A stretch of DNA of 34,879 nucleotides from an uncultured Oscillospiraceae bacterium. Lineage in GTDB: Bacteria; Bacillota; Clostridia; Oscillospirales; Acutalibacteraceae. Positions 15,602-26,326 of the stretch are shown here, piece after piece (the first letter of the stretch is position 1; each line of letters opens with the position of its first letter). The DNA is taken from the NCBI GenBank assembly GCA_959601025.1, contig CAUGOD010000030.1, positions 1 through 34,879 on the forward strand. Reading direction: 5' to 3'. A model generated the notes under the pieces. That model saw only the letters and a list, made by a program, of their open reading frames with translations, did not search any database and was not told the origin of the DNA. The position numbers and the translations under genes are program-made.

Positions 15602-16168
15602 GTGCTTTCCATCGACGAGCCGCTCTGGGACCGGGCGGGGACCTGCTGCTTTACCGGCCACCGTCCGGACAGACTTCCCTCCGGTTACCGGCGGGATCCG
15701 GCCGCCTGCGCCCCGCTGCGCTCCGCCCTGCGGGAAGCGATCCTCCAGGCCGTGCGGGATGGGTTTACCACCTTCCTTTCCGGCATGGCGCTGGGGGTGG
15801 ACACCTGGGCGGCAGAGGAGGTTCTCTCTCTGAAAACGGCAGGGCTTCCGCTGCGGCTGACAGCCGCTCTCCCCTGCCCGGAGCAGGACGCCCGGTGGAG
15901 AGAAGCCGACCGAAAGCAGTACCGCGCCCTGCTGAAGCAGGTGGACGACGTTTTCCTCGCCTGCGACCGCTACACTCCCTATTGCATGAGCGCGCGGAAC
16001 CGCTGGATGACGGCGCATTCCTCCCGCCTGATCGCCGTATTCGGCGGCGGCCCGGGCGGGACGGCCAATACCGTCCGTTATGCGGAAGAACAGGGACTGG
16101 AAATCGTGCGGATTGACCCTCGGGAAGCACGGATTGTTTCAGGGGTGCAAGAACGCCAAAAACTATAA
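15602..16168 (+). CDS. SLOG-domain protein (DUF1273/YpsA-like)
   Basis: A 188-residue protein of the SLOG superfamily (YpsA/DUF1273 type), a Rossmann-like nucleotide-derived ligand-binding fold. The opening CCFTGHRPDRLP is the family signature (TGHRP). TFLSGMALGVDTWAAE holds the Gly-rich loop, and the end ARNRWMTAHSSRLIAVFGGG gives the second ligand-binding part (GGGPGGTANTV). Relatives are linked to stress and cell division control in Bacillus (YpsA), but no enzyme activity is certain. The start is GTG 15602, 8 nt after GGAGG. It has its own promoter and is followed by the separately promoted ilv operon. Confidence 0.86.
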   Translation: MLSIDEPLWDRAGTCCFTGHRPDRLPSGYRRDPAACAPLRSALREAILQAVRDGFTTFLSGMALGVDTWAAEEVLSLKTAGLPLRLTAALPCPEQDARWREADRKQYRALLKQVDDVFLACDRYTPYCMSARNRWMTAHSSRLIAVFGGGPGGTANTVRYAEEQGLEIVRIDPREARIVSGVQERQKL

Positions 16169-16211
16169 TCCACAGGGGTTTCGATTTTACGCTTTAGCAA
16201 ATAAAAATGTA

Positions 16212-16240
16212 TTGACTTTTTTTCGCATTCGCTATAGAAT
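16212..16240 (+). promoter_or_regulatory. Promoter of the ilvBNC operon
   Basis: TTGACT (16212-16217), 17 nt, TAGAAT (16235-16240); the overlapping TATAGA is an alternative -10 at shorter spacing. It lies 77 nt before the ilvB start, in a locally AT-rich island. Confidence 0.75.
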
Positions 16241-16254
16241 GAGTTGGAAAGCAA

Positions 16255-16280
16255 GGGCGCTTTATCGCAGTAAAGTGCCC
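16255..16280 (+). promoter_or_regulatory. Hairpin in the ilvB leader
   Basis: GGGCGCTTTA (16255-16264) pairs with TAAAGTGCCC (16271-16280), with one G-U pair and a 6-nt loop. It lies in a short 5' leader of about 70 nt. No U-run follows, there is no run of Leu/Val/Ile codons, and there is no room for a T-box. It is therefore not a recognised attenuator. It may stabilise the mRNA or bind a regulator. Confidence 0.4.
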
Positions 16281-16316
16281 GAGTTCCACGATACCGGATC
16301 GGAAAGGATGGATGGC

Positions 16317-17939
<1,623 letters not shown>

Positions 17940-17976
17940 GGCATCCCCATTTCATGCGGAAGGAGCGCCTGTTTTT

Positions 17977-18489
17977 ATGAAATATACCATGTCCGTTCTC
18001 GTGGAGAACCACGCCGGCGTCCTTTCCAAGGTGTCCGGCCTTTTCGCGCGGCGGGGCTTCAATATCGATTCCCTCGCCGTCGGCGTGACGGAGGACCCCA
18101 CCATTTCCCGGATGACCATTGTGGTAGATGGGGACGAATATATCGTTGAGCAACTGGAAAAACAGCTCAATAAGGTGATCCCGGTCATCAAGGTGAAAAC
18201 CCTCGATCCGGCCGAAACCATTGCCCGTACTCTCTGCCTGCTCAAGGTATCGGCGGGCGCCGGGCAGCGGGAGGATATCATGCGGATTTCCGAACTGATG
18301 GGCGCGCGGATCGTGGACGTTACCCGCACCACTCTGACGCTGGAATTCGCCGACACCGCCGAACGCACCGAAACGCTGGAAGCGCTGCTGCGTCCCTACG
18401 GCATCAAGGAGATCGTACGAACCGGCATCATCGCGCTGGAAAAAGGCGCGGACCCGACCCGGAAGGTCAAAAAACAGCCGATATATTAA
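17977..18489 (+). CDS. ilvN: Acetolactate synthase, small (regulatory) subunit
   Basis: The 170-residue regulatory subunit that activates IlvB and gives feedback inhibition by valine. The N-terminal ACT domain (about 2-75) starts YTMSVLVENHAGVLSKVSGL and continues FARRGFNIDSLAVGVTEDP, the typical IlvH pattern with the valine-binding residues of the GVLSRV-type loop. The C-terminal ALS_ss domain follows (about 85-160; RTLCLLKVSA, RPYGIKEIVRTG). Length is normal for the family. ATG 17977 follows a GGAAGGAG site with somewhat long spacing. It lies between ilvB and ilvC in one operon. Confidence 0.95.
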   Translation: MKYTMSVLVENHAGVLSKVSGLFARRGFNIDSLAVGVTEDPTISRMTIVVDGDEYIVEQLEKQLNKVIPVIKVKTLDPAETIARTLCLLKVSAGAGQREDIMRISELMGARIVDVTRTTLTLEFADTAERTETLEALLRPYGIKEIVRTGIIALEKGADPTRKVKKQPIY

Positions 18490-18561
18490 CCTATGCAGGT
18501 TAACATATTCCGTCCATTCATTTAAAATCTGCCGCTCATGACGGCACAGGAGGTAATTATC

Positions 18562-19557
<996 letters not shown>

Positions 19558-19571
19558 GTTCCGATCAAACG

Positions 19572-19604
19572 GCCGGGCCGGGGAATTCCCCGGCCCGGCT
19601 TTTT
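19572..19604 (+). terminator. Terminator of the ilvBNC operon
   Basis: A perfect 12-bp GC stem (GCCGGGCCGGGG at 19572-19583 with its complement at 19588-19599) with an AATT loop, followed by TTTTT (19600-19604). It lies 14 nt after the ilvC stop. Confidence 0.95.
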
Positions 19605-19835
19605 ACGCTTTATTTTTCCTGTATGGGAATCAACAGGTCCAGCTACATATCCCCCATGCTGCCTGTTGCAGCCAGAGAATACGAATAATCATTCAAATGT
19701 TCTTCCAGACAGCCGTACATATTTTCCATCGATCCCGCATCACGACGTTTCTATTTTGGATAATTATCTCCACATAGTGCAGAGTGCGGATTGAGCGGAA
19801 AGGGAGCAACTGAAGCATGAGCAGATTTAAGCAAG

Positions 19836-19880
19836 AAAAATCACGGTTTCGCATCTGTAAGACGCGAAACCGTGATTTTT
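19836..19880. terminator. Terminator after ftsH
   Basis: A perfect 17-bp inverted repeat: 19836-19852 (AAAAATCACGGTTTCGC) with 19864-19880, and an 11-nt loop. A and T runs flank it, so it can act both ways. It lies 45 nt past the ftsH stop and is most likely the end of the leftward tilS-hpt-ftsH transcript. The stretch 19605-19835 between this and the ilv terminator holds no gene that I can support. Confidence 0.9.
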
Positions 19881-19925
19881 GAAGGGACAACTCCGCCGTT
19901 CCCCTGTTTTTTGAATCGCATCGGC

Positions 19926-21908
19926 TTAATGACCAACCTCGCCATCCGGATTTTCCGGTCCATTCACCGACGGCGCCGATGGGATGGCTGGGACATTGTC
20001 CGCTTCGGGCAGAGCCTCGCCCTTCATCAGCTTATCGAACTGCTCGCCGTCCAGCTTCTCATGCAGGAACAGGTATTGGGCGACGGTATGCAGCTTATCC
20101 ATATGCTCGGTCAGCTTCCGCTCGGTCTCGGCGTAGCTTGCGGTGATGATCCGTTTGATCTCCGCGTCAATCTCCGCCGCGACCTCCTCCGAATAGTTGC
20201 GGGTATGGCCGAAATCCCGGCCTAAGAAAATCTCGTTGGAATCGGACGAGCCGTAAAGAATTGGCCCCAGCTTATCGGTCATACCGTATTTGATGACCAT
20301 ATTGCGCGCGGTCTCCGTAGCGCGCTCGATATCATTGGACGCGCCGGTGGAGATATCGTCCAGCACCAGCGCCTCGGCAACCCGGCCGCCAAGCAGCACC
20401 TGGATATCCTCCAGCATCTCCTTCTTCAGGCGGTAGGACTTGTCGTGCTCGGGCAGACTCATGGTGTAGCCGCCCGCCATCCCGCGGGGGATGACCGAAA
20501 TCTGGTGCACGGGGTCCTGCGTCGGGGAGTAATAGGTGACCACCGCGTGGCCGGCCTCATGGTACGCCGTCAGCTTCTTTTCCTTATCGTTGATGACATG
20601 GCTCCGCTTTTCGGTACCCATCACCACCTTGATGGTGGCCTCCTCGATCTCCGGCATGGTGATGGAATGGAGGTTTTTCCGGGCGGCGAGCAGGGCCGCC
20701 TCGTTAAGCAGGTTTTCGAGGTCCGCGCCGGTGAAACCGGCGGTGGATTTGGCGATGACCGACAGCTCCACATCGGGAGCCAACGGCTTGCCGCGGGCGT
20801 GCACCTTCAGGATTTCTTCCCGGCCCTTGACGTCGGGATAGTTCACCACGATCTGCCGGTCGAAACGGCCGGGACGCATCAGGGCGGGATCGAGGATATC
20901 CGGGCGGTTAGTCGCGGCGATCATGATGACTCCCTCGTTCGCGCCGAAGCCGTCCATCTCCACAAGCAGCTGGTTCAGGGTCTGCTCCCGCTCGTCATGC
21001 CCGCCGCCGAGACCGGCGCCGCGCTGGCGGCCGACCGCGTCGATCTCGTCAATAAAGATAATGCAGGGGGAATTTTTCTTCGCCTGGTCGAACAGGTCGC
21101 GCACGCGGGACGCGCCCACGCCGACGTACATTTCCACGAAATCCGAACCGGAGATGGAGAAGAAAGGCACCCCGGCCTCGCCGGCGACCGCCCGGGCCAG
21201 CAGCGTTTTACCGGTACCGGGAGGGCCAACCAGCAGCACGCCCTTCGGAACCCGTGCGCCAAGCTCCTTGAACTTCTTCGGGGATTTCAGGAAGTCCACG
21301 ATTTCCCGCAGCTCTTCCTTTTCCTCATCCGCGCCGGCTACGTCGGCGAAGGTGGTTTTCCGTTTTTCGTCCGCCGGCTGCTTGACCCGCGCCTTACCGA
21401 AGCCCATCGCCTTGCCGCCGTCAATCGAATTGATGGAACGCCGCATCATGACGAACATCACAATGACCACCACGATGATCAGTAGGGAGGGCAGCAGGTT
21501 CACGATCCACGGCATCTCGCTGACCGGCTGGTAATTAAAGGTGATCCGGGTATCAGGATGCGTCGCGTTGTATTCGTTCACCATCTCCCGGATATCCTCC
21601 AGGAAAACATTGGTGTTTGGCACGGTGTATTTCAGGATATCCTTGTCGTCGATCGCGCCGTCCTTGTTCAGATCCTCGCGGTACTCCTGCCGTAAAGTGA
21701 GCAGCAGGGTGCCGTTGCCGAGATCGAGGTCGAATTTTTCCACCTTATCGTCCTGAAAATAGGCCAGAATATCCGAATACTGTATTTTGGCGTCCGCCGT
21801 GCGGGCGTCAAAAACCAGCCACAGCGCGATCATTATCAGCAACGGAACCCCCAGGATCAGCAGCACGTTCCGTATAATCTTGCCGTAGTCGTTATTGTTG
21901 GACTCCAA
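19926..21908 (-). CDS. ftsH: ATP-dependent zinc metalloprotease FtsH
   Basis: A membrane-bound AAA+ protease that removes damaged membrane and regulatory proteins. Counting from ATG 21926, residues 20-38 and about 143-163 are membrane segments flanking an outside domain of about 100 residues. The AAA module follows (Walker A GPPGTGKT, Walker B CIIFIDEIDAVGRQR, second region of homology ATNRPDILDPALMRPGRFDRQ), then the protease domain with the zinc motif HEAGH. The outside domain holds an EF-hand-like loop, DLNKDGAIDDKD (85-96). ATG 21926 has no ribosome site. AAGGAG lies just inside the frame, 9 nt before TTG 21908, so TTG is the likely start (660 residues). The acidic C-terminal tail is typical. 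It lies downstream of hpt, as in many Firmicutes. Confidence 0.95.
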   Translation of the reverse strand: MESNNNDYGKIIRNVLLILGVPLLIMIALWLVFDARTADAKIQYSDILAYFQDDKVEKFDLDLGNGTLLLTLRQEYREDLNKDGAIDDKDILKYTVPNTNVFLEDIREMVNEYNATHPDTRITFNYQPVSEMPWIVNLLPSLLIIVVVIVMFVMMRRSINSIDGGKAMGFGKARVKQPADEKRKTTFADVAGADEEKEELREIVDFLKSPKKFKELGARVPKGVLLVGPPGTGKTLLARAVAGEAGVPFFSISGSDFVEMYVGVGASRVRDLFDQAKKNSPCIIFIDEIDAVGRQRGAGLGGGHDEREQTLNQLLVEMDGFGANEGVIMIAATNRPDILDPALMRPGRFDRQIVVNYPDVKGREEILKVHARGKPLAPDVELSVIAKSTAGFTGADLENLLNEAALLAARKNLHSITMPEIEEATIKVVMGTEKRSHVINDKEKKLTAYHEAGHAVVTYYSPTQDPVHQISVIPRGMAGGYTMSLPEHDKSYRLKKEMLEDIQVLLGGRVAEALVLDDISTGASNDIERATETARNMVIKYGMTDKLGPILYGSSDSNEIFLGRDFGHTRNYSEEVAAEIDAEIKRIITASYAETERKLTEHMDKLHTVAQYLFLHEKLDGEQFDKLMKGEALPEADNVPAIPSAPSVNGPENPDGEVGH

Positions 21909-21981
21909 ACTTATCCACTCCTTCATACCGCGGGGCCGCCGCGGGTAAACTCAGCTGTTCGGGGCAGGCCTTCCCCGTCGG

Positions 21982-22542
21982 TCAGTCAGCGTAAATCTCC
22001 GGCTTCAGCACCCCAATATAGGGAAGATTGCGGTACTTTTCCGCATAATCCAGCCCGTAGCCAACGATGAACTTGTCCGGCACCTGCGCGCCGACATAAT
22101 CCGGATGGATATCCACCCGCCGCCGCTCCGGCTTATCCAGCAGCGTACACAGCCGGATACTCTGCGGATGGCGGGCCGACAGGTTCTTGAGGAGAAAGGA
22201 AAGGGTCACGCCAGAGTCGAGGATATCCTCCACCACCAGCAGGTCCTTTCCCTCCAGCGTTGCGTCGAGGTCCTTCAGTATCCGCACCTCGCCGGTCGTC
22301 GTCGTGCCCGACCCATAGCTGGAAACCGACAAAAAGTCGATCGAACAGGGGATCGTGATCTCCCGCATCAGATCCGCCATAAAAATCAGCGAACCCTTCA
22401 GCACGCTGACCATTACCAGGTTTTTCCCCTCATAATCCCGGCTGATGCGCGCGCCCATCTCTTTTACAATGTCCGCCAGCTGCCGCTCGGTAAACAGCAC
22501 CTCGGCGATATCGTCCTTCATGCTCCTTGCCATCGTCGCCAT
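21982..22542 (-). CDS. hpt: Hypoxanthine phosphoribosyltransferase
   Basis: A purine-salvage enzyme that makes IMP (and GMP) from hypoxanthine (guanine) and PRPP in the cytoplasm. The product is about 186 residues, normal for the family. It has the substrate loop SVLKGSLIFMADL, the PRPP-binding motif LLVVEDILDSGVTLSFLL, and the C-terminal IVGYGLDYAEKYRNLPYIG typical of bacterial HPRT. The frame is open to 22572. ATG 22542 is chosen because it lies 4 nt after the tilS stop and behind AGGGTAGGA; ATG 22533 and 22521 are alternatives. tilS-hpt-ftsH is a conserved Firmicutes order. Confidence 0.95.
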   Translation of the reverse strand: MATMARSMKDDIAEVLFTERQLADIVKEMGARISRDYEGKNLVMVSVLKGSLIFMADLMREITIPCSIDFLSVSSYGSGTTTTGEVRILKDLDATLEGKDLLVVEDILDSGVTLSFLLKNLSARHPQSIRLCTLLDKPERRRVDIHPDYVGAQVPDKFIVGYGLDYAEKYRNLPYIGVLKPEIYAD

Positions 22543-22546
22543 TATC

Positions 22547-24037
22547 CTACCCTGCCCTTTCCGGCGGTCCATCGGTCTGCCGCCGCATTGTTTTCTCCGG
22601 TTTATCCGACTCCTCCGCCGGTTCCAATATCAGGACCCGCCGGGTCTCCGCATCGATCCGGACCCGCTCGTCGCAGCCGAAGCCGCCGACCAGCACGATC
22701 CCTTCCCGGTCGCAGAACACCGGAACTGCATCCCGCCGCCAGGCCGGAAGCCCGGCCTCGTTCAGCAGCTTTTTCAGCGTTTTCCCCACGCCCCGGCCCG
22801 CCGGATGGTAGCAATCCCCCGGACGGCGGGGACGCACGAATACGCTCCCTGATATCTTATCATAGTTCAGAGCATTTTTTAATAAGTTTTTGTGAATTTT
22901 CAATTCCTTTTCATATTCCGTCAAAGGCAGGACTCTCGGCATGGTTATTCTGCCAGAAAACACAAAGGAAATTCCCGGTTCTATCGGAATTTCACCGAAA
23001 ATCTCCCCGGCCGCCTCGCTGTCTGCCGCGGGGAGGATCGTAATTCGCTTCTGCGAAACGACGATTTTCTGATTTTTTGACAGGAAGAGCGCGCCGCCGG
23101 TTTCCAGCAGTTGCTCCATTTGCTCCACCTGCGTCTCCGTAGGAACGATTCCCGTTTTCTCCGCAATCGCCGCGAGCGCCCGGGCTTTCAGCGCCGGTGG
23201 AAGCGCCTGCAGCCGAGCCGCATCAAACTCCGCAGCATCCCCCGGCCGGCGCTTTGGAAAAGCTGCCTCCGCCAACGCCGCCGCGGCCTGCGCCGCCAGG
23301 CAGTCTTCATCCTGCCGGGCCCGCTTCATCAGCCGGGCGAAGGCGTCCGCCGCTCCCGGGTTGACAGCCTCCAGCGCGGGGACCGCCTGCCGCCGGATGC
23401 GGTTGCGGGCATACATCTCCTCTGCGTTGGTGCTGTCGGTCACATAAGCAATGCCTCGTTCGGCGCAAAAGACTTCCACCTCCGCCCGAGTGCAGTCAAG
23501 CAACGGGCGGATCAGCCGTCCTCCATCCGCCAACGGACGGGACGCCGGGATACCGCGCAGGCCGCGCAGACCACAGCCCCGCGCCAGATGAAGCAATATC
23601 GTCTCCATGCTGTCGCTGAGGGTGTGGGCAGTCGCCACGACTGCTCCCCGTTCGGCGGCCAACTCGGCAAAATACGCATATCGAATCCGCCGCCCGGCTT
23701 CTTCCAGTCCCTCGCCCCGCGCGGCAGCCTCCGCCCGCACATCGGCGCGAAGCGCTGAGAGCGGAACATTCAGCCGGCGGCAGGCTTCCCGGACGAACGC
23801 CTCGTCCCGTTCGGCTTCCTCTCCCCGCAGGCCATGATTTACATGGGCGGCCTCTACGGTGGAAAGGCTGAACGGCTCCCTCAGTAGAAGCAAAGCATGG
23901 AGCAGAGCCATGGAATCCGCGCCGCCCGAAAGGGCGACCAGCACCCCGTCCCCCGGCCGGAGAAGAGACTCCCGCCGAATCAACGCCGCCGCCTTCTCCA
24001 AAAGCCCGCCCGGCCGGCCGGATTTTCCGCTTTGCAT
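22547..24037 (-). CDS. tilS: tRNA(Ile)-lysidine synthase
   Basis: Modifies C34 of the CAU anticodon of a minor tRNA-Ile to lysidine using ATP and lysine, so that the tRNA reads AUA. The 496-residue product has the PP-loop SGGADS (37-42) in GVLVALSGGADSMALLHALL. It then has the family segments VNHGLRGEEAERDE, ATAHTLSDSMETILLHLARG and TNAEEMYARNRIR, and a C-terminal substrate-binding domain (FVRPRRPGDCYHPAGRGVGKTLKKLLNE, typical TilS C-terminus). ATG 24037 follows GAGGAG with good spacing. It is very closely followed by hpt. The repeat-rich stretch 24038-24265 lies upstream, so its promoter must be in or before those repeats. Confidence 0.95.
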   Translation of the reverse strand: MQSGKSGRPGGLLEKAAALIRRESLLRPGDGVLVALSGGADSMALLHALLLLREPFSLSTVEAAHVNHGLRGEEAERDEAFVREACRRLNVPLSALRADVRAEAAARGEGLEEAGRRIRYAYFAELAAERGAVVATAHTLSDSMETILLHLARGCGLRGLRGIPASRPLADGGRLIRPLLDCTRAEVEVFCAERGIAYVTDSTNAEEMYARNRIRRQAVPALEAVNPGAADAFARLMKRARQDEDCLAAQAAAALAEAAFPKRRPGDAAEFDAARLQALPPALKARALAAIAEKTGIVPTETQVEQMEQLLETGGALFLSKNQKIVVSQKRITILPAADSEAAGEIFGEIPIEPGISFVFSGRITMPRVLPLTEYEKELKIHKNLLKNALNYDKISGSVFVRPRRPGDCYHPAGRGVGKTLKKLLNEAGLPAWRRDAVPVFCDREGIVLVGGFGCDERVRIDAETRRVLILEPAEESDKPEKTMRRQTDGPPERAG

Positions 24038-24090
24038 AAGACGCTCTCCTCAACATCTCGATAAATGACAAGAACAAAATCAGCGCAGCC

Positions 24091-24123
24091 GCGCCGCACT
24101 TTATGGCACACAAGAGGATTTTT
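24091..24123. repeat. Direct repeat unit A
   Basis: The 33-nt segment starting GCGCCGCACTTTATGGCA recurs at 24204-24236 with only a few changes (TTAT/TTAC, AAGAGGA/AAGGAGG). Both copies are followed by a GACGCACAGCG block (24147-24157 and 24245-24255). The palindromic repeat copy lies between them, so the whole gap looks like a duplicated repeat cluster. Confidence 0.7.
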
Positions 24124-24136
24124 CCAGGAGCGTCAT

Positions 24137-24209
24137 CCCCGGAACCGACGCACAGCGCTCCACGGCGAAAAAGCCGGTTTTGCGGATGCTATCCGCAAAA
24201 TGCGCGCCG
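24137..24209 (-). repeat. REP-like intergenic repeat, copy 2
   Basis: The reverse complement of the element at 12-84. The stem TTTTGCGGAT (24178-24187) with ATCCGCAAAA (24191-24200) is perfect over 10 bp, with loop GCT. On the minus strand it is followed by CCGGCTTTTTCGCCG and GGTTCCGGGG, in the same block order as copy 1. It lies between dnaB and tilS. Confidence 0.65.
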
Positions 24210-24236
24210 CACTTTACGGCACACAAGGAGGTTTTT
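24204..24236. repeat. Direct repeat unit B
   Basis: The second copy of the 33-nt unit at 24091-24123 (starting GCGCCGCACTTTACGGCA), 113 nt further on. It overlaps the edge of the palindromic repeat and runs up to the dnaB terminator-like hairpin. Confidence 0.7.
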
Positions 24237-24240
24237 AAGG

Positions 24241-24261
24241 AACTGACGCACAGCGTCAGTT
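24241..24261 (-). terminator. Hairpin directly after dnaB
   Basis: AACTGACGC (24241-24249) and GCGTCAGTT (24253-24261) form a perfect 9-bp stem with a 3-nt loop, 4 nt past the dnaB stop. No U-run follows on the minus strand (CCTTAAAAACC), so termination there is uncertain. It contains the GACGCACAGCG block shared with the upstream repeat. Confidence 0.45.
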
Positions 24262-24265
24262 CCCG

Positions 24266-25642
24266 CTATTCGCTGCGGTGCATCTCCAAACTGGTGAACT
24301 GGGTGAACTCCCCGAACCAGGCCAGCTTGACGGTTCCCAGCTCACCGTGGCGGTTCTTCGCCACAATGACCTCGGAGGTTCCCGCCTCCACCTGGGTGGG
24401 ATCCTCTTTTTCATTTTTATAATACTCGTCGCGGTACAGGAACAGCACCTGGTCGGCGTCCTGTTCGATGGAGCCGGATTCCCGCAGGTCGGCCAGCGCC
24501 GGACGGTGGTTGGCCTGCTTCTCGGTTCCGCGGGATAACTGAGCGCACACCATCAGCGGGATATGCAGTTCCTTCGCCATAATCTTCAGGCTCCGGGTGA
24601 TCTCGGTAACCTCCTGCACGCGGTTGTCGATCCGCCGGGCGGACTGCATCAGCTGCAGGTAGTCGATGACCACGAAGTCCACCTTTTTCAGCCGCCGAAG
24701 CCGGGCCTTCATTTCGGGGACAGTGATGTTGGAGGTGTCGTCGAAATACATCGGCGCTTTGCACAGGATGCTGGACGCGGCGGCGATCCGCCCCCATTCC
24801 TCGGGAGTAAGGTTCCCCACCCGGAGCTTCTTGCTGGACACCTTCGCTTCGCTGGAAAGCAGACGGTTGACCAGCTGCTCGCGGGACATTTCCAGCGCGA
24901 AAAAGGCGACCGTCTTGTTCTGCTTCACCGCGACGTTCCGGGCCAGGTTCAGGGCAAAACTGGTTTTGCCCATACCAGGACGGGCGCCGACAATAATCAG
25001 ATCGGAGCGGTTCAGCCCGGTGGTGATATCGTCCAGCGCAGAGATGCCGCTCGGGATGCCCACGAACTCTCCCCGGTCGTCGGAGGCAAGCTTGTTGAAC
25101 ATCTCGTAGTTGCTGGCCAGCACCTCCTGGATCGGGACCAGTCCGCCGGCCTGCCGTCCCTGACGGATATCGTATATTTTCTGTTCCGCCGAGTCCAGCA
25201 GCATCGACGGCTCGATGCCAGGGTCCATCGCGTCGTCCACGATTTCCCGCGCCGCCTTGATGAGCATCCGCACATCGTATTTTTCCCGCACGATCCGCGC
25301 GTAATTCCCAATGTTGGAGATGGAAGGCACCATCTGCGCCAGCTTGAGCAGGTACGCTTTTCCCTCCTCCCCGGCGAAAAAGCCCTCCGCCTTCAGGGAT
25401 TCGAGGACGGTGACGAAATCAATCACCTGGGATTCCATCATTTTCAGGCTCATCACACGGTATACCGCCTGATGCTCCGGCAGGTAAAAATATTCCGGGC
25501 GCAGCGCGTCCGCCACCTGGTTGATACACTGCGGATCGATCAGGATCGCCCCAAGGACGGCCTGCTCCGCCTCCAGACTGTAAGGAAGGTTCAGCTCGTC
25601 GTATCCGCCGCTTTCCCGGTTTCGACCGGTATATTCCGCCAT
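24266..25642 (-). CDS. dnaB: Replicative DNA helicase
   Basis: The hexameric 5'-3' helicase that unwinds the replication fork. The product is 458 residues. The N-terminal DnaB domain starts at LPYSLEAEQAVLGAILIDP (about residues 18-120). The RecA-like C-terminal domain has Walker A GARPGMGKTS, FALEMSREQLVNRLL, the Walker B motif FVVIDYLQLM and the arginine/loop region VMVCAQLSRGTEKQ. There is no intein. The frame is open to 25705, but ATG 25642 gives the usual family start and has an AAAGGCGGGG site upstream. It lies downstream of rplI in the conserved rplI-dnaB order. Confidence 0.96.
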   Translation of the reverse strand: MAEYTGRNRESGGYDELNLPYSLEAEQAVLGAILIDPQCINQVADALRPEYFYLPEHQAVYRVMSLKMMESQVIDFVTVLESLKAEGFFAGEEGKAYLLKLAQMVPSISNIGNYARIVREKYDVRMLIKAAREIVDDAMDPGIEPSMLLDSAEQKIYDIRQGRQAGGLVPIQEVLASNYEMFNKLASDDRGEFVGIPSGISALDDITTGLNRSDLIIVGARPGMGKTSFALNLARNVAVKQNKTVAFFALEMSREQLVNRLLSSEAKVSSKKLRVGNLTPEEWGRIAAASSILCKAPMYFDDTSNITVPEMKARLRRLKKVDFVVIDYLQLMQSARRIDNRVQEVTEITRSLKIMAKELHIPLMVCAQLSRGTEKQANHRPALADLRESGSIEQDADQVLFLYRDEYYKNEKEDPTQVEAGTSEVIVAKNRHGELGTVKLAWFGEFTQFTSLEMHRSE

Positions 25643-25753
25643 AAGGAAGCCCCGCCTTTCATCCTCGTCATGAAAATTCGCCGTAAAACAGCAATGAAGC
25701 GTCAAACGGCGGCCGGGCGCGCAGAAGCGCAGACCGGGGCCGCCCTTTGTCCC

Positions 25754-25827
25754 GCCGGGCGGCAGGCCGCCCGGCCGCTATCCGGTTACCACGATAACCC
25801 TTTATCACGATAACTATCCTGTTATCG
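25754..25827. other. GC hairpin and GTTATCG repeats between rplI and dnaB
   Basis: A 10-bp GC palindrome, GCCGGGCGGC/GCCGCCCGGC (25754-25763/25766-25775), is followed by three GATAAC/GTTATC-type motifs. One pair, CGATAAC and GTTATCG (25808-25814/25821-25827), can pair. None carries a U-run in the reading direction. It could be a processing site or a regulatory element for dnaB. Confidence 0.4.
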
Positions 25828-25843
25828 CGCTTTTCTCCTGCCG

Positions 25844-26284
25844 TTATTCCGTCACCATCACGGTGATTTTGGCTGTCACACCGAAATTCAGCTTGACCTC
25901 CGCCGGATAAGAGCCGAACGCCTTGATATCCCCCATCTCGATCTTCCGCTTATCGAACTTCACGCCATAATCGCGGGTCAGGGCCTCCGCCACCTCCTTG
26001 GAGGTAACAGAACCAAACAAGCGGCCGCCCTGCCCGGCGCGGGCGGTCAGCTTCACCGTCTTACCGTCGATGGCGGCGGCGGTTTCCTGCGCCTGTTTTT
26101 TCTCCTGCTCCTTATGGAACGCCGCCGCTTCCTCGCGGTTTTTCAGTTCGTTCATCGCCGCGGCGTTCGCCTCGGTCGCCAGTCCGCGCGGAAAAAGGAA
26201 ATTGCGCGCATAGCCGTCGGACACATTAACCAACTCGCCCTTTTTGCCCTGGCCCTTCACGTCCTGCGTCAGAATTACCTTCAT
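25844..26284 (-). CDS. rplI: 50S ribosomal protein L9
   Basis: A 146-residue protein of the large ribosomal subunit that binds 23S rRNA near the L1 stalk. The N-terminal domain has the L9 signature GELVNVSDGYARNFLFPRGL (16-35), followed by the long connecting helix (about 41-74, rich in Glu, Lys and Ala). The C-terminal domain (TARAGQGGRLFGSVTSKEVA onwards) is complete. ATG 26284 follows AAAGGA at about 10 nt. It lies between ychF and dnaB on the same strand and is probably co-transcribed with them. Confidence 0.97.
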   Translation of the reverse strand: MKVILTQDVKGQGKKGELVNVSDGYARNFLFPRGLATEANAAAMNELKNREEAAAFHKEQEKKQAQETAAAIDGKTVKLTARAGQGGRLFGSVTSKEVAEALTRDYGVKFDKRKIEMGDIKAFGSYPAEVKLNFGVTAKITVMVTE

Positions 26285-26326
26285 GATTCTTCATCCTTTC
26301 TGTATGGCGCCTGCGCCTTGGAAATA

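Noticed and set aside
16169..16316. T-box or leader-peptide attenuator before ilvB
   Set aside because: The leader is only about 70 nt, has no T-box sequence, no terminator with U-run and no run of branched-chain codons.
19822..19845. Shared GCAGATTTAAGCA at about 19820 and 29846 as a repeat or attachment site
   Set aside because: Only 13 nt are identical and the surroundings differ; chance match is likely.
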